This document shows, piece after piece, positions 1 through 11,037 of a DNA stretch of 64,000 bases; within the stretch, counting starts at the first letter, position 1; every line of letters begins with the position of its first letter. The notes under the pieces are model-generated. The model was not told where the DNA came from and made no database searches. It worked only from the letters and a program-made list of their open reading frames with translations. The stretch is from Desulfosudis oleivorans Hxd3. GTDB taxonomy: Bacteria; Desulfobacterota; Desulfobacteria; Desulfobacterales; Desulfosudaceae. The stretch is from assembly GCF_000018405.1 (NCBI RefSeq), contig NC_009943.1, positions 272,417 to 336,416 on the forward strand, written 5' to 3'. The position numbers and the translations under genes are program-made.

Positions 1-803
1 AATGCCTGAATTTCAGCGACCTCAAGATATGCGGTCACGATGCGGTTGAGCAGATCCAGCTCTTCTTCGTTTAAATAATTCTTGGCCACTTCCACATCGC
101 GCTTGATCAGTTTATTGCCCGGATAATTGGTCACTCCCATATTGGTTCTCGCGGCATCGGCGCGTTCATAAATCAGTTCAGCCGCCGTGTGGCCATGGGC
201 GGCCCAGTGCATCATGTTTTGCACCTGCTTGAAAAACGACTGAGAGGTCTCAACCGTGGGATCATAGTCAATGCTGGTGGCATAAATATCCAGTACCTTG
301 CGCCAGAAAACCTTTTCCGAAGACCGGATATCACGGATACGGGCCAGCAACTCTTCAAAGTAGCGCCCGCCTTCCGGCTCTTTCAGCCGTTCATCATTTA
401 AGGCAAAACCCTTGACGATATATTCGCGCAGGCGCTGGGTGGCCCAGATGCGAAATTGCGTTCCCCGGATACTGTTGACCCGATATCCCACGGAAATGAT
501 GGCGTCCAGATTATAAAACTGGGCCTGATATTGCTTGCCGTCTTCGGCAGTATGTGCAAATTTTGCACATACTGCATCTTTTTCTAACTCTCCGGAATTA
601 AAGATGTTACGAAGATGTTTGGTGATAACGCTACGGTCCGTGGCAAACAGTTCCGACATCTGTGCCTGTGTCAGCCAGATGGTGTCATCGTAAAGCCGCA
701 CCTCCAGCTTCATGTCGCCATCCTTGCCCTGATAAACCAGCAGTTCACCCCTTGACGGGTCCATTTCAATGCTTTTCGTGGTTTTGTTTTTACGATTACT
801 CAT
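1..803 (-). CDS. RhuM family protein, C-terminus beyond window
   Basis: The first 267 codons of a RhuM-type (virulence RhuM) protein are visible; the reading frame is still open at the window edge, so the 3' end is missing. The start ATG at 803-801 follows a GGTGAGGTGG ribosome site. Seen residues include GYRVNSIRGTQFRIWA, typical of the family, preceded by a segment (WLTQAQMSELF) that resembles a DNA-binding winged-helix region. It is the last gene of the type I restriction operon, 32 bp after the metallopeptidase. RhuM genes are frequent passengers in type I RM loci, but their biochemical role is not established; I infer only an association with the restriction locus. Confidence 0.85.
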   Translation of the reverse strand, partial: MSNRKNKTTKSIEMDPSRGELLVYQGKDGDMKLEVRLYDDTIWLTQAQMSELFATDRSVITKHLRNIFNSGELEKDAVCAKFAHTAEDGKQYQAQFYNLDAIISVGYRVNSIRGTQFRIWATQRLREYIVKGFALNDERLKEPEGGRYFEELLARIRDIRSSEKVFWRKVLDIYATSIDYDPTVETSQSFFKQVQNMMHWAAHGHTAAELIYERADAARTNMGVTNYPGNKLIKRDVEVAKNYLNEEELDLLNRIVTAYLEVAEIQA

Positions 804-835
804 ATCCACCTCACCTTCGTGTGCGGACTCATAAA

Positions 836-1597
836 TTAACGATAAATCCGTCGGATTACCGGATTAACTTTGCTGGTATAATCACTTTTCCACTCTTCCG
901 CCGTCAGGGGTAGTTCATTGAGTTCCGCGCGGGCTTCACGCCAGAAAGGATAGTGCTTCTCAAGGAGGGCATAAAAGCGGTCGCTGTGCGACGGTTCAAT
1001 CAGGTGGGCCATTTCATGAACAACGACATATTCGACCAGGTCTTTTGGTTTTTTCACAAGCTCGGTATTTAGTCGAATGTGCCTTTTGGTGCAGTTACAG
1101 CTGCCCCACTTGGTTTTCATTCGCTGGAGAAAGTAGGCGTTCACCTTTACACCCAGCCTGGATTCCCACTTGCCGATAAGCCGGGGAACGGTTTCGTGCA
1201 GAAGCGACTTGTGCCATTCATGGATAACCGAGGCCCGTTTGGCCTGATCGCTGCCGGGCCGAACAAAAAGCGTAATCCGTTTATGGTCAACTGAAACAGA
1301 CGGTTTAGCGCTTCGTTCAACAACGGCCAGCAGATGGCGGCGGCCCCACAAATAATGGCTTTCACGTTCTATGAATTTTCGGGGCGTTTCCCGGGCCTGC
1401 CCGGCAAGCTTCTCCTGCTTGTCGCGAATCCAGGCGAGCTTGGAAATCGCATAGGCGCGGGCCACATCCAGACGTGTTCCCACGGGAATGGACATGGTCA
1501 CCCGTCCGTTGGGCGGATGGACCGAGAGGTGAACGTTCTTGATCTTTTTCCGCGTCACCGCAATCGAAATGTTGCCTATCCGAATATTTTCATTCAT
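836..1597 (-). CDS. YgjP/DUF45-type zinc metallopeptidase
   Basis: A 253-residue protein of the YgjP-like (SprT/WLM superfamily) metallopeptidase group. The catalytic zinc motif is HEMAH at about residues 193-197, with a third histidine six residues further on (SHSDRF). The GSC-x-C-T-rich strand before it is also typical. The ATG overlaps the hsdR stop as ATGA, so translation is probably coupled to hsdR. Proteins of this family regularly follow hsdR in type I RM operons; whether it cleaves HsdR, a phage protein or nothing is unknown. No signal peptide is seen, so it should be cytoplasmic. Confidence 0.88.
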   Translation of the reverse strand: MNENIRIGNISIAVTRKKIKNVHLSVHPPNGRVTMSIPVGTRLDVARAYAISKLAWIRDKQEKLAGQARETPRKFIERESHYLWGRRHLLAVVERSAKPSVSVDHKRITLFVRPGSDQAKRASVIHEWHKSLLHETVPRLIGKWESRLGVKVNAYFLQRMKTKWGSCNCTKRHIRLNTELVKKPKDLVEYVVVHEMAHLIEPSHSDRFYALLEKHYPFWREARAELNELPLTAEEWKSDYTSKVNPVIRRIYR

Positions 1598-4500
1598 GCG
1601 TAACCCGACATGTTTTTTATGAGTTCAAACGCCGCCATCGTTGCCTTGCGATTCCGTTTTAAAAGGGGAAACAACGCATTTAAAACCTGTTTTTCCCGGG
1701 TGTCATCCCCCTTCCATCCGGCCGGTGCGTGTTCCCGCATGGCGCGGTCGATTTCCAGGGCAAGCCCGAGCCGGGTAGCGCCGAAGCCGGTTACCGGATC
1801 CTGAACCATGTCTTCGGACGCAAGGTGCATCAGAATATCCGGCAGGTTATTGTAAATCACGGTTGCTTCGGGCCTTCCGTGAAGTTCCTGGGGAATATTT
1901 TTCCCAGGCTGCCCCTTGGACATTTTTTTAACCAGGGCCTCGGCCTGTTTGAGAAATTCTTCATAGGACTTTGTATCATCCTGCCGCTGTTTGATCAGAT
2001 CATCCAACAGCTTGGACATCTCTTCGTAGAATCGGGGATCGGCCAACTGCTCCCGAATGATGGTCTTGCGGATGTTGTGGATAATGCCCTCGGCAACCGC
2101 GGTCTTTGACAGCTTTCCCTTTTCGTTGAGTTTTTTTGCAATGGCGTCATGAATGCCGGTTTTGATGATAAGTTCCACCAGCGAGTACCGGTCCATTTCG
2201 CCCAGTGGATCGGCCGGATCAGCCTGAATATAGGTGTTGAGCAGATGACGCATGTCCGCTTCATAGGGCTTGATGTCCAACTCTTCGCCGGAATGTTTTT
2301 TAATGGCCGCCCGCGTATCACTGAAGAATTTGACCTCGTTGTTCAGCGTGGCAATTTCAGCGGCCGAATACCCCGCCTCGGCCAGGTATTGGGAAACAGC
2401 GGCAAACGCCCGCACAAACGTGGCCACTGACTTGTAGAACGATACGCGCAGGGCCTCTGTGTCGGTAAGCGCGTTCGGATTATCGGCGTTGCCGCAGAAA
2501 TAGAAAAGATACTGCTCCATTTCACGCGGCTCGGGAACCGGCGCGCAGAGATACTTCAGGGCCTCGCGGGTGTCATCAAGTTTCTTTTTGCCCTCTTTCA
2601 GCCAGTCCTTCAGGTGGATGTTGTTCTCCCCCCCGCCGCCCTCGTCTATATCCAGCTCATCGGAATTGTAAACGGCAATGGCCTGCTGCACATCGCCGAA
2701 CAGCTCCTTGAAGTCGACAATGTGGCCATACTCCTTGTCGTCACCATCCAGGCGGTTGGTGCGGCAGATAGCCTGAAACAGGGTGTGGTCATGCATCTCA
2801 TTATCAAGATAGATATAGGTGCAGGAGGGGGCGTCAAACCCGGTCAGCAGTTTGCTGACCACGATCAGCAGCTTGCAGTTGGCCGGCTCTTCAATAAAGC
2901 GCCGCCTGGTTTCCGCCTCGTATTTTTCCGTTGTGGTAAACGCATCCAAAACACACTGCTTATAGGTGTCAAACTTGTAGCGCTCATTGCTGTTGGCCGG
3001 TTCTTTGGAAATGGCGTTGGCGTTCGGCTCGTAAGAGGTGATGATGCCGCAGTACGCGCCAAAGCCGGTGTTTTGAAACAGCCGGAAATAGTGACAGGCG
3101 TCGTAAATCGAGGCCGTCACCAGAATGGCGGTGCCGCGATCATTGTTCAGGCGCGGTTTAAGGCTGAAATCCTGGATGATATCGGCAATAATGCGTTGCT
3201 TGCGCTCGCCCGCGCTCATCAGCTTTTCCATGGTGGCCCAGGTTTTTCTTACAATGGCCTTCTGAAAATTGTTCAGGTTTTTTGTCTTCTGCTCAAACCA
3301 GGCGTCAATGGCTTTTTGGGAAGTGAGGCGCTGCGGCACATTGCGGGCCTCATACTTGAGGTCCAGAATGACCTTGTCGGCCACGCCCTGGTGGAATTTA
3401 TAGGTGTGAATGTAGGTTCCAAAAACATCCCGGGTCATCAATTTGTCCCGGCGCAAAAGCGGGGTGCCGGTAAAGCCGATAAAAATCGCGTCCTGCATCC
3501 ACCGTTTCATCTGCCGGTTCATGTCCCCGCCCTGGGTGCGGTGACATTCATCCACAAAAATGTAGAAGCGCCCGTGAATCGGCGGCGGGTTGCCTTTCAG
3601 GTCGGTCGTCTCGAACTTGTGAATCAGAGCGCAGAGCAGGCGCGGCGTTGTCGCACCGATCTTTTCGACAAACTGCGCCCGCGAGGTAATGCGCGGCGAA
3701 GGTGCGTCCTCGCCGACCACCCCGGCGTTTCGCATTACATCCACAATCTGTTTGTCCAGTTCGTCCCGGTCCGTGATGACCAGAATACGCGCGTCAGGGT
3801 CGTGTTCCATCAGCCATTTGGCGATCAACACCATGAGGATGCTTTTGCCGCTGCCCTGGGTGTGCCAGATAACGCCGCCCTCGCGCCGGCGGATTCTCTC
3901 CTGGGCAGCCTTAAAACCGAAATACTGATGGGGCCGGGGCACCTTTTTCTGCCCGGCATCGAAAATAATGCAGTTGCGAATCAGGTCCAGCAACCGCTTT
4001 TTGTTGCACATCTGGGCCAGGGGCTTGTCAAGCAGGGTGCCGGGCGCAAGCGCACTGTCGCCTTCCTCGTCTTTCCATTGAACAAAGAACTGCTCCGGCG
4101 TGCCGGTGGTGCCGTAACGCAAGCCTTGAGAATCGCTGCCCGCAAACACAAGCTGCACCGTGGAAAAGAAACCCTCGTTGAATATCTTTTCCTGGTTGGT
4201 GATGAGCTGGCGAACCCCGTCGGCCACCTCCACCGAGCTGCGCTTGAGTTCAATCACGCCAATGGCCATGCCGTTGATGTACAATACCAGGTCGGGCCGC
4301 CGCTCGTAGCCACCTTTAAGGGTCACTTCCTCGGCCAGGGCAAAATCATTGTTTTCAGGATGTTCCCAGTCGATCAAATGCACATCCTCGTGCGGCTGGC
4401 CCGGCGCCAGCAGCACCTTCACCGGGTAGCGCAGCAGATTGTAGGTGCGCAGATTGGCCTGGTAAAGCGTCACCCCGGTGGTGCCGGCGGCGATTTCCAG

Positions 4501-4716
4501 TTGCAGCAGAGCGGCTGAAATATGGGCGTCCGAATAGCCGCGCTTTTTCAGGTTCGCCCGGAGATACTCCGCCTCAACGGGCCGGTTGTTGTCGCGCTTG
4601 CTCCAGTCACCCAGGTATTGATACCCAAGACAATCCGGCCGGGATTTGTCGGTAAACAGGGCAATCACGCGATTCTGGGTAATCCGCTCAGGGCGGGGTT
4701 TTTCAGGCATGGGCAT
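1594..4716 (-). CDS. hsdR: Type I restriction enzyme, R (endonuclease/translocase) subunit
   Basis: A 1040-residue HsdR of normal length. The N-terminal PD-(D/E)XK nuclease is at about residues 140-160 ([19 protein letters not shown]). The SF2 motor follows with Walker A QGSGKS near residue 287, motif II DECH near 388 (DECH in place of DEAH) and motif III TGTP. The helical C-terminus would bind HsdM. Two in-frame ATGs (4716 and 4710) overlap the 3' end of the upstream DUF262 gene. It should cut DNA after translocation in complex with the HsdM and HsdS encoded upstream. A second, truncated copy of its first 43 codons lies at 6795-6922, showing that this hsdR was brought in by recombination. 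Confidence 0.96.
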   Translation of the reverse strand: MPMPEKPRPERITQNRVIALFTDKSRPDCLGYQYLGDWSKRDNNRPVEAEYLRANLKKRGYSDAHISAALLQLEIAAGTTGVTLYQANLRTYNLLRYPVKVLLAPGQPHEDVHLIDWEHPENNDFALAEEVTLKGGYERRPDLVLYINGMAIGVIELKRSSVEVADGVRQLITNQEKIFNEGFFSTVQLVFAGSDSQGLRYGTTGTPEQFFVQWKDEEGDSALAPGTLLDKPLAQMCNKKRLLDLIRNCIIFDAGQKKVPRPHQYFGFKAAQERIRRREGGVIWHTQGSGKSILMVLIAKWLMEHDPDARILVITDRDELDKQIVDVMRNAGVVGEDAPSPRITSRAQFVEKIGATTPRLLCALIHKFETTDLKGNPPPIHGRFYIFVDECHRTQGGDMNRQMKRWMQDAIFIGFTGTPLLRRDKLMTRDVFGTYIHTYKFHQGVADKVILDLKYEARNVPQRLTSQKAIDAWFEQKTKNLNNFQKAIVRKTWATMEKLMSAGERKQRIIADIIQDFSLKPRLNNDRGTAILVTASIYDACHYFRLFQNTGFGAYCGIITSYEPNANAISKEPANSNERYKFDTYKQCVLDAFTTTEKYEAETRRRFIEEPANCKLLIVVSKLLTGFDAPSCTYIYLDNEMHDHTLFQAICRTNRLDGDDKEYGHIVDFKELFGDVQQAIAVYNSDELDIDEGGGGENNIHLKDWLKEGKKKLDDTREALKYLCAPVPEPREMEQYLFYFCGNADNPNALTDTEALRVSFYKSVATFVRAFAAVSQYLAEAGYSAAEIATLNNEVKFFSDTRAAIKKHSGEELDIKPYEADMRHLLNTYIQADPADPLGEMDRYSLVELIIKTGIHDAIAKKLNEKGKLSKTAVAEGIIHNIRKTIIREQLADPRFYEEMSKLLDDLIKQRQDDTKSYEEFLKQAEALVKKMSKGQPGKNIPQELHGRPEATVIYNNLPDILMHLASEDMVQDPVTGFGATRLGLALEIDRAMREHAPAGWKGDDTREKQVLNALFPLLKRNRKATMAAFELIKNMSGYA

Positions 4717-6676
4717 CTCCCGCCATCATTTCACGTTCAACATATTTGCGGAATGCCTGACCATCGGTAAAACAACGAAAACCGGCCTGACTGGCCAGGG
4801 CGATGGTGGCGGGCTCCTCATTAAGTAAGACAGCCACCGGCTGACTCAATTCCTCTTGCAGTCCCAGGGGCCAGGCCAGATCAAACACCGCGATCTGCCG
4901 GCCGGACTGGGCATCGGCATAGTCGTATGACATCACGCCGGAAGGCAGCCCAAGTGATTCTATCCAGGCATTAAGTTTGTCCAGTTCGGCCTCTTCATTT
5001 TCGCTGCTGATTCCCCCCACTACTATGGCAGGTTCCAGCTTCGGAGAGACGCCACTGGAAAGCCATTGTGTATCTCCGTGAAGCAACGTCTCCATCTGGT
5101 GATTCAGTTCAGCGGCTAACAGTTTTTGACGAGCCACCAGAAAGTCCCGGTACCGATCCAGCGTCCACAGTACAGGGTCATCGGGAATCCATTGCGAGGC
5201 CAGCGCACCGGGGTGAGCCGCTTCTATCTCGGGGAAATACTCCTCCGGCAGCCGGTCGCTTATTTTCAGGTTGCTGTCTTTGGTTAAAAAACAGAAGTTG
5301 GCCAGTGCGTTCACCTCCGGCTTTCGGAAGTCGAGGGCTTTGGCTTTGTAAAGTCTGGCCTTTGGGAAGATGTGATGCACTTCCAGCCGGTTCATTTTTC
5401 CAAGCAAATTTGCTTTGAGCGGCAGGCCGGTGCCCCAGTCCCGGGATCCCCCCATACGGGTCAACAGGTAAAGCACCGGGTAAAAACGTGCGCCCAGGCT
5501 CCAGCCGGTGAAATGCCCGGCCTCGACCCGCAGCCCCCCGTTCCAGAGGCGCAATTGTTCAAGAAGCGGATCGAGATTGCCGTCACCGTCGGCAATCGCC
5601 TCAAGATCCTTGTCGATGAAAGACTCTGTTGAACCGGAAAAACGCCCCCACATTGCGGCCTGGGCAAACCAAAAGAGGAGCTTGTCGCGTTCCTTCTCAT
5701 TCATTGAGCCGAGCTTGTTGCACTCGCGCTGGTCAAGATAACGGGCCATCACCGGCACGCCGAACCGGCCGAAGAACACCTGGTCATGATCCAGCCCGAG
5801 CCGGCCACTGATTAAGTTGAGGCAGGTATCAATATGCCTGGTGGCCCGGCTCAGCGCATCCTTGATCTCATCCGCGCTCTTCTCATGCAGATAAAGGAAC
5901 TTCGCCTCGCCGGTCAGCACGGTGTTAACCGAACGCAGCAACCAGTCGAGGTTGAAGTTATAATCCGCGTCAGCCCATTTTTTGAGCGTAGCCCGCATCA
6001 CATCGCGGCCCGCAGGCCACTCGGCGCAGATTTTGGCCAGGGCCAGGTCCCCTTTGGAAAGCTTGGTGCCACCGCTGTTGACGCGGTTGAAAATATCCAC
6101 CACCACATCCAGCGGCTTGTCCGCACCGGTCACCTCCTCGGCATGCAATTCGATTTCCAGAATCCCCAGCAGTTGACTTAGCCGGCCGGCAAAGTCACCG
6201 ATTTTGGGAGCCAGCTCAGGATTGGTGCTGAGCGTGGCAATGAATTTACCCAATCCGGCGGAGCCGTTTTTCATCAACCCGGTCACATCGATCCAAAGCG
6301 AATCATCCTTCATCTTAACCGGCTGATAGAATTCAAAGATTTCTGATTCCAGATGAAACCGCAGGCCGGTGAAAACTTGCAAATTGCCGTCAAAAAACTT
6401 CGGTGGCTTACCTCTCGCCACGCCGTACAGGGTGGTCATCCGTTGCTGGCCGTCCAGCAGCAGCTTGACAACACCAGCCGCCAGTGGCCCGTCGCCACGA
6501 TGGGTCGCGGACCTGGATTCGGTGGCCCAAACCAGCAAGCCACCCACCGGATGACGACGGTAAAGAGAATCGAACAAGGCACGCACCTGGTCGCGATTCC
6601 AGACATACCCACGCTGGAACTCCGGCAGTGCCATGTGGCCGCTGTCGATGTGGTCGAGAATTGTGGAGATTTTCAT
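4703..6676 (-). CDS. DUF262 + HNH (DUF1524) GmrSD-like protein
   Basis: A 657-residue GmrSD-family protein. The N-terminal DUF262 (ParB/Srx-fold NTPase) domain has [10 protein letters not shown] at residues 18-27 and DGQQRMTTL near 75. A DUF1524 HNH nuclease motif follows at about residue 430 (HHIFPK, then [10 protein letters not shown]). The C-terminal 130 residues are an extension I do not recognise. GmrSD enzymes are type IV restriction systems that cut modified DNA with NTP hydrolysis. The ATG at 6676 overlaps, as ATGA, the stop of an hsdS remnant (6673-6722), so this gene came with a second type I operon. It overlaps hsdR downstream by 14 bp. Confidence 0.92.
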   Translation of the reverse strand: MKISTILDHIDSGHMALPEFQRGYVWNRDQVRALFDSLYRRHPVGGLLVWATESRSATHRGDGPLAAGVVKLLLDGQQRMTTLYGVARGKPPKFFDGNLQVFTGLRFHLESEIFEFYQPVKMKDDSLWIDVTGLMKNGSAGLGKFIATLSTNPELAPKIGDFAGRLSQLLGILEIELHAEEVTGADKPLDVVVDIFNRVNSGGTKLSKGDLALAKICAEWPAGRDVMRATLKKWADADYNFNLDWLLRSVNTVLTGEAKFLYLHEKSADEIKDALSRATRHIDTCLNLISGRLGLDHDQVFFGRFGVPVMARYLDQRECNKLGSMNEKERDKLLFWFAQAAMWGRFSGSTESFIDKDLEAIADGDGNLDPLLEQLRLWNGGLRVEAGHFTGWSLGARFYPVLYLLTRMGGSRDWGTGLPLKANLLGKMNRLEVHHIFPKARLYKAKALDFRKPEVNALANFCFLTKDSNLKISDRLPEEYFPEIEAAHPGALASQWIPDDPVLWTLDRYRDFLVARQKLLAAELNHQMETLLHGDTQWLSSGVSPKLEPAIVVGGISSENEEAELDKLNAWIESLGLPSGVMSYDYADAQSGRQIAVFDLAWPLGLQEELSQPVAVLLNEEPATIALASQAGFRCFTDGQAFRKYVEREMMAGDAHA

Positions 6677-6722
6677 AGCAGCCCCGTCTTTCCGGTTAAA
6701 AGTTCCTGTATCAATTCCAATG
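6673..6722 (-). pseudogene. 3' remnant of a second hsdS
   Basis: The 50 bp before the DUF262 gene read, in frame to a stop, [11 protein letters not shown], against QELLTGKTRLV at the end of the intact HsdS (stop at 11034). The remnant's stop overlaps the next ATG as ATGA, exactly as the intact hsdS does with its own DUF262 neighbour. Upstream of about 6722 the similarity ends in a GAATGG repeat. It is therefore the last ~14 codons of a lost hsdS. Confidence 0.8.
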
Positions 6723-6750
6723 GAGAATGGAGAGTGGAAAATTGAGAATT
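6719..6750. repeat. GAATGG-type dispersed short repeat (copy 1)
   Basis: The stretch ATGGAGAATGGAGAGTGG followed by AAAATTGAGAATT matches the repeats at 12170-12250 and 14279-14304. It lies exactly at the junction between the hsdS and hsdR remnants. Confidence 0.75.
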
Positions 6751-6794
6751 ACCTTCCACCCCTTAAAATGTTTGATTTATTTGGCCTTGCATTT

Positions 6795-6922
6795 CGGTTG
6801 TTGTCGCGCTTGCTCCAGTCACCCAGGTGTTGATACCCAAGACAGTCCGGCCGGGACTTGTCGGTAAACAGGGCAAGCACGCGATTCTGGGTAACCCGCT
6901 CAGGGCGGAGTTGTTCGGTCAT
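6795..6922 (-). pseudogene. 5' remnant of a second hsdR
   Basis: From an ATG at 6922 the frame encodes an N-terminus nearly identical to the intact HsdR (shared [18 protein letters not shown], then GDWSKRDNN). By eye there are about five substitutions over the first 110 bp plus a more divergent start. Homology stops abruptly after about 43 codons at 6795. It follows the DUF262 gene ending at 7049, so it marks where hsdR originally followed that gene. Confidence 0.9.
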
Positions 6923-7048
6923 GGTTTCACCTGCCTATGGCACACCTTTTGTGGATCAACGCAACACGGCATACCTGCTTTGATCGGCTCCGACTTAGCA
7001 CTGGCCATCTCAAAGGAGCGAACAGGATGCTTGAATTCAGCCGCCACT

Positions 7049-9193
7049 TTAGCCATTTTCCTTCTGCTCCGACATTTTTTTGTTCCTACCTTTAAAGGAA
7101 CCTGATGTATTCCAGATCGGACTAAGTTTTGGGAAATTGGCATCGCTCTCTTCGTATTGAGGCCGGTCTATCACCACATACATCCCTTCCTTAAGGAAGT
7201 TATCCTGCAATTTTTGGCTATACCATATCAGGGCTTTTCTCAAGGATGTCTCAGAAACAGGATCAATACTCTCTGGCCATTCGTCCTGTTTCATCTTCAA
7301 GAACTCGTTTGGGCTCTTATTCTTCTTCATAAAGTCTTGGAAAAATAGTCGGAATACCGTCGTGCTGGCCGCGACATTTTGCTCAACATTACCTTTACCC
7401 CGAATGGTTCGTCTCCAATCACTGAAATCGTAGTTTTTATGATACCATGGGCTGATGTGATGCCAGAATTCACCGTAATAAAGCAATATTTGGGCAATGG
7501 TGCGCTCTTCTTGTTTCTTGTTATCTTTTGGGAAAAGCCTGTAGAATGTTTCTTTGACATTATTAAGTGTTTCTAATGTCAACTGTTCGTTCAAATCGAC
7601 GAGATGGCTGATATTCTGGTTGTCAAGATCGCGGCCGTCTATGTTAAAAGGATGGTCTTCGATTTCCCATATGACCGCTTCAAAATGACGGCGTTCTTCG
7701 TCTCCCGTATTTTTAAGAAGGTTCCACTTTAATGCTTCCTCCTTGGATTCGGAACCTATAAACTCCGGAGAGTCATTAAACAGGATGTCTTTTACAGCCG
7801 CCGGTAGGGAAGCAACGGAGCGGTTATAGTTTTTGTATCGAAGCCAAAAAATTCTAATCGTTCGAAATATACGTTCAATATCATCAATATTAATTCTCAC
7901 GGGTTCCCAGTCATTTCTTTCAAAATAGCTGAAGATTGAAAGAAGACTGCCCCATATCAAAACCATCTTGTTGCGTTCTGTGGGTTTTTTATCGTCTTTA
8001 AAATTAGCGTCCCAATCCGTCATCGCCGGATTGTTAAAAACGCTCCATATTTCATTAAACCATGAATCGACCCACCCCGAGTAAGAGTATAATTTCTTGA
8101 AACTGCCTTTATTGTCTCCCAACCATTTAAGTGCGGATAAATATTTTTCTATGACTTCGAGAGATGTTTCTTCGCACTCGTTGCCTCCCTTGTTCTTCAG
8201 CTTCTCAAGATTTTTGATGCATGCCAGAAAGCTGTTGAATCCCCGGTCGGCATTGGGGTTATTATGCTTATCCTCAAGTCCCTTTCGACGTTTCTGCCAG
8301 AAGAAATCCTGCCATTCTTCCCATTTTTTCCCCCAATCTTCCTTTTTCTCATCAGATAGGGACTTAAGCAACTCCGCTTTTTTGTTCTCATTCGTTGCGG
8401 TACTTTCGCCGCGGGCGTTGAGATAGATATAAAGTTCCTCACCCTGAACGCTTTCATTGGTATCGAAATACCAACAATCCACAAGATCATCCAGGTATTT
8501 GAAAGCGTCATCTGAACAATCACTATCCAGTTCGTTCTCTAAATGCGAATAGATTTTAGTAAAATTATTGATCAGGTTTTTGACGGTTTTATCCTCGTCC
8601 AGTCTCTTCCGGTACCAGCTTTGTTGTTGGAGTGTTTCGGCATGCTCCGGATTTTCCAAAAGATAAGGTACGCAATGGTGGAAAAAATCGGTAATATGTT
8701 CCCGCAACCGATAATCAAGTTTGGTTGGAATTGCCTTTGCACCAGGATTGGCATCAGTCGACTGGAGGCAATAACGTGCTCGAAATCGCTCTTTAAGATC
8801 ATCGTTGCGAGAGGCTACTGCTAAAAGAACAAGGTATAATGTGGTTAGACGTTGCTGCCCATCAATCAGATAATATTGTCCAGGAAGATCGCCATCGCTG
8901 TATGCGTAGACAAATCCGATATTAGTGCCATGGTACCGCTGTGCATAGAACGCCGTGAAGTCGTTTTCCAGGGAAGGATGTTTTTCAATATCCTGAGGTT
9001 CTTCTGGAACAACTTTAAAACGAGGAGTCCCCTTTGCTTGTTTCCAATCATTGAAATTTTTTAGGATCGAGTCCAGCAAGCCCTGAACCTGCTCAGCTTT
9101 CCATACATAGTCGCGTTGTATCTCTGGAATCACCAGTTGCTCTATGTGGCGATTGCCAAACAGTTCAGCTATGCTGTAGCGTCCTGTCCTCAT
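7049..9193 (-). CDS. DUF262 protein without a visible HNH motif
   Basis: A 714-residue DUF262 protein. IPEIQRDYVW (residues 21-30) and DGQQRLTTL (near 108) define the ParB/Srx-type NTPase domain. The long helical C-terminus contains WEIEDHPF but no HNH or DUF1524 signature, so it may be a GmrS-like NTPase that works with a nuclease encoded elsewhere in the operon. I place the start at the ATG at 9193, not at the longer open frame, because it overlaps the upstream stop (ATGA) and follows GAGGAG. The gene is visibly more AT-rich than hsdM or hsdR, consistent with separate acquisition. Confidence 0.88.
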   Translation of the reverse strand: MRTGRYSIAELFGNRHIEQLVIPEIQRDYVWKAEQVQGLLDSILKNFNDWKQAKGTPRFKVVPEEPQDIEKHPSLENDFTAFYAQRYHGTNIGFVYAYSDGDLPGQYYLIDGQQRLTTLYLVLLAVASRNDDLKERFRARYCLQSTDANPGAKAIPTKLDYRLREHITDFFHHCVPYLLENPEHAETLQQQSWYRKRLDEDKTVKNLINNFTKIYSHLENELDSDCSDDAFKYLDDLVDCWYFDTNESVQGEELYIYLNARGESTATNENKKAELLKSLSDEKKEDWGKKWEEWQDFFWQKRRKGLEDKHNNPNADRGFNSFLACIKNLEKLKNKGGNECEETSLEVIEKYLSALKWLGDNKGSFKKLYSYSGWVDSWFNEIWSVFNNPAMTDWDANFKDDKKPTERNKMVLIWGSLLSIFSYFERNDWEPVRINIDDIERIFRTIRIFWLRYKNYNRSVASLPAAVKDILFNDSPEFIGSESKEEALKWNLLKNTGDEERRHFEAVIWEIEDHPFNIDGRDLDNQNISHLVDLNEQLTLETLNNVKETFYRLFPKDNKKQEERTIAQILLYYGEFWHHISPWYHKNYDFSDWRRTIRGKGNVEQNVAASTTVFRLFFQDFMKKNKSPNEFLKMKQDEWPESIDPVSETSLRKALIWYSQKLQDNFLKEGMYVVIDRPQYEESDANFPKLSPIWNTSGSFKGRNKKMSEQKENG

Positions 9194-11037
9194 GAACTCT
9201 TCTCCTCTATCAGTTCTTTCACACGTTTGACGATCTCTTTTTGATGGGACTCGATATCCGATTTTGACCATACTTGTAAACTGGTGTCTTTCCCGACAAT
9301 CATTTTGCTGAACACCTCGTATGTGTGACTGGGGACAAAACTTCCCCGGGCAATCCGGTCGCGAATCACCTTCCGCTTATCATCAAACATTAGACACCCC
9401 ATTGCTGTGTTATCTTTGCGGCTAAGCAGGCAGAGATTGCCAAGTTGATGTAGAAGAGGCACTTTTATTAGAATTTCATTAACCTTGGCCATCATTGTCT
9501 CGGCATTTTCCTGAGAAGCGCGTGCAATCTCGATATTTTTGCGCTCTTCCTCTGAAAGAATATTTCCTTCGTTATTGATCAGAACATCAAAAGCCGTTTT
9601 TTCCTGCTCATGTGTGAGCTTTGCCTCCTTGCCAAAAGGGGTTTGCGGGAATATATGTTCCAAAGACCAGTCTTCGTGCTGATAGGCAAAGAAATCAAAC
9701 CGCCCCCCAATCTCCCGTCCTCTAAACACGCTCAAGGCCAGCAGAATAGACTTGATCCGCTGATTGTCTTCACCGTATGCCAAAATTTGTTTTTCAGAAT
9801 CAGATTTTATAATCTCATTTCGCTGCTCCAGAAGGCACTTTCTTACCTCGACCTTTGTTGATTTCCCAAGAAGATCCTTGAGCAAAACTTTCTGTTCGGT
9901 TTCGTTTTTTTCAACAAGGCAGTACCCCAGTAGATGATAATCCTCAGTACATTCATACCATTCATCAAGAGTCGCATACGTATTGTTGAGCAATAAAAAT
10001 ATGGGTTCCCATCTACCTTGTTCACCTTGTTCGAGAAAATATTCGAATAGCGGATTCTCGGCCACGCTGCCTTTACTGGTTTGCTCATACGAGTTCTTCA
10101 TTTGCAAAGCCACCAGTTCCAGGATGTCATGCATGTGGTCATCTCCGCTGTTTTTGAATGCTGTGAAATAGAGTGAACGAATATTGGGCTGATTGGCCCA
10201 TCGAGAAATTTCGTCCCACTTCCGGCCAAGATGAATACGCTTTTCCAAAATTTCCCGGTATTGTCGTGGACGAGCCGTAGCTGATTCGCGTGCGACCCTT
10301 GTGAGCAAAAGCCCCTTGATGAGTTCGGTCTCGGTTAGAAAGACTCTGTTGGAATTTAGATTGCAGAAAATATCCTCGCCCCTGATGTGAGGTTCTACTG
10401 CGTTTACCAGCAGTTTTGTTTTTGTAAGTACAAAATTTTTGAGACCATTCAGCTTGTCATGGCCGCCATTGTTTTCCACTGAAATGGAATCTAACTCGCA
10501 AACACAGCGAAAAAATGCACATTTAAGATAGTAAACATCCTGCTGGGTTTCTTCTTCAACCCTCTGTTTTTCTTTAAGTTCTTCGAATGGGATGGCCTTC
10601 TCTTTTGTGGTGTCAACACAATTTTTAATCAGATCATCCAAACTCTGTTGTTCGTGGCGTATACTATAGAGGAGTTTGTCTGCCGCAATAGTTTTTCCGA
10701 AAACTTCCGGCTCGATCTGTCGTTCCAGCACATAGAGAAGGATAAAAAGCGTGGTCAAGCGTTGTTGGCCATCAATAACTTCCAAAAAATAATTTTTATT
10801 ACCGGATGAGTTTTTTTTCACAGTTATCGCTTGCAGGAGATATTCTTTTGCGCCGGCCTTCCAGGCTTTTATCAAATCGCTCAGCAGGCGTTCAACCGGC
10901 TGGTTGGTTTCAGACCCCCACTTATACCCCCGCTGGTATGATGGAATCCTGAAGGCGCTACACCCATGTTGTGTAAGACAGCCTTTCATGGTGGAAGAAT
11001 CGAATATTTCTTCAACCGTGTAAATGAATTCGCTCAT
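9190..11037 (-). CDS. DUF262 + HNH (DUF1524) GmrSD-like protein
   Basis: A 615-residue GmrSD-like protein. DUF262 motifs IPSYQRGYKWG (about residues 30-40) and DGQQRLTTL (near 86) are followed by a C-terminal DUF1524 HNH region (EHIFPQ near 457, then GNLCLLSRKDN). The frame is open further upstream, but the start is set at 11037: MSEFIYTVEE begins there and the ATG overlaps the hsdS stop as ATGA. It should be an NTP-dependent restriction nuclease. Its place directly after hsdS matches the hsdS-remnant/DUF262 junction at 6676, so hsdS-DUF262 appears to be an ancestral pair in this operon type. Confidence 0.92.
   Translation of the reverse strand: MSEFIYTVEEIFDSSTMKGCLTQHGCSAFRIPSYQRGYKWGSETNQPVERLLSDLIKAWKAGAKEYLLQAITVKKNSSGNKNYFLEVIDGQQRLTTLFILLYVLERQIEPEVFGKTIAADKLLYSIRHEQQSLDDLIKNCVDTTKEKAIPFEELKEKQRVEEETQQDVYYLKCAFFRCVCELDSISVENNGGHDKLNGLKNFVLTKTKLLVNAVEPHIRGEDIFCNLNSNRVFLTETELIKGLLLTRVARESATARPRQYREILEKRIHLGRKWDEISRWANQPNIRSLYFTAFKNSGDDHMHDILELVALQMKNSYEQTSKGSVAENPLFEYFLEQGEQGRWEPIFLLLNNTYATLDEWYECTEDYHLLGYCLVEKNETEQKVLLKDLLGKSTKVEVRKCLLEQRNEIIKSDSEKQILAYGEDNQRIKSILLALSVFRGREIGGRFDFFAYQHEDWSLEHIFPQTPFGKEAKLTHEQEKTAFDVLINNEGNILSEEERKNIEIARASQENAETMMAKVNEILIKVPLLHQLGNLCLLSRKDNTAMGCLMFDDKRKVIRDRIARGSFVPSHTYEVFSKMIVGKDTSLQVWSKSDIESHQKEIVKRVKELIEEKSS

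Noticed and set aside
2614-4518. 634-codon open frame on the plus strand
   Set aside because: It is antisense to hsdR, has no domain or ribosome site, and arises from high-GC codon bias.
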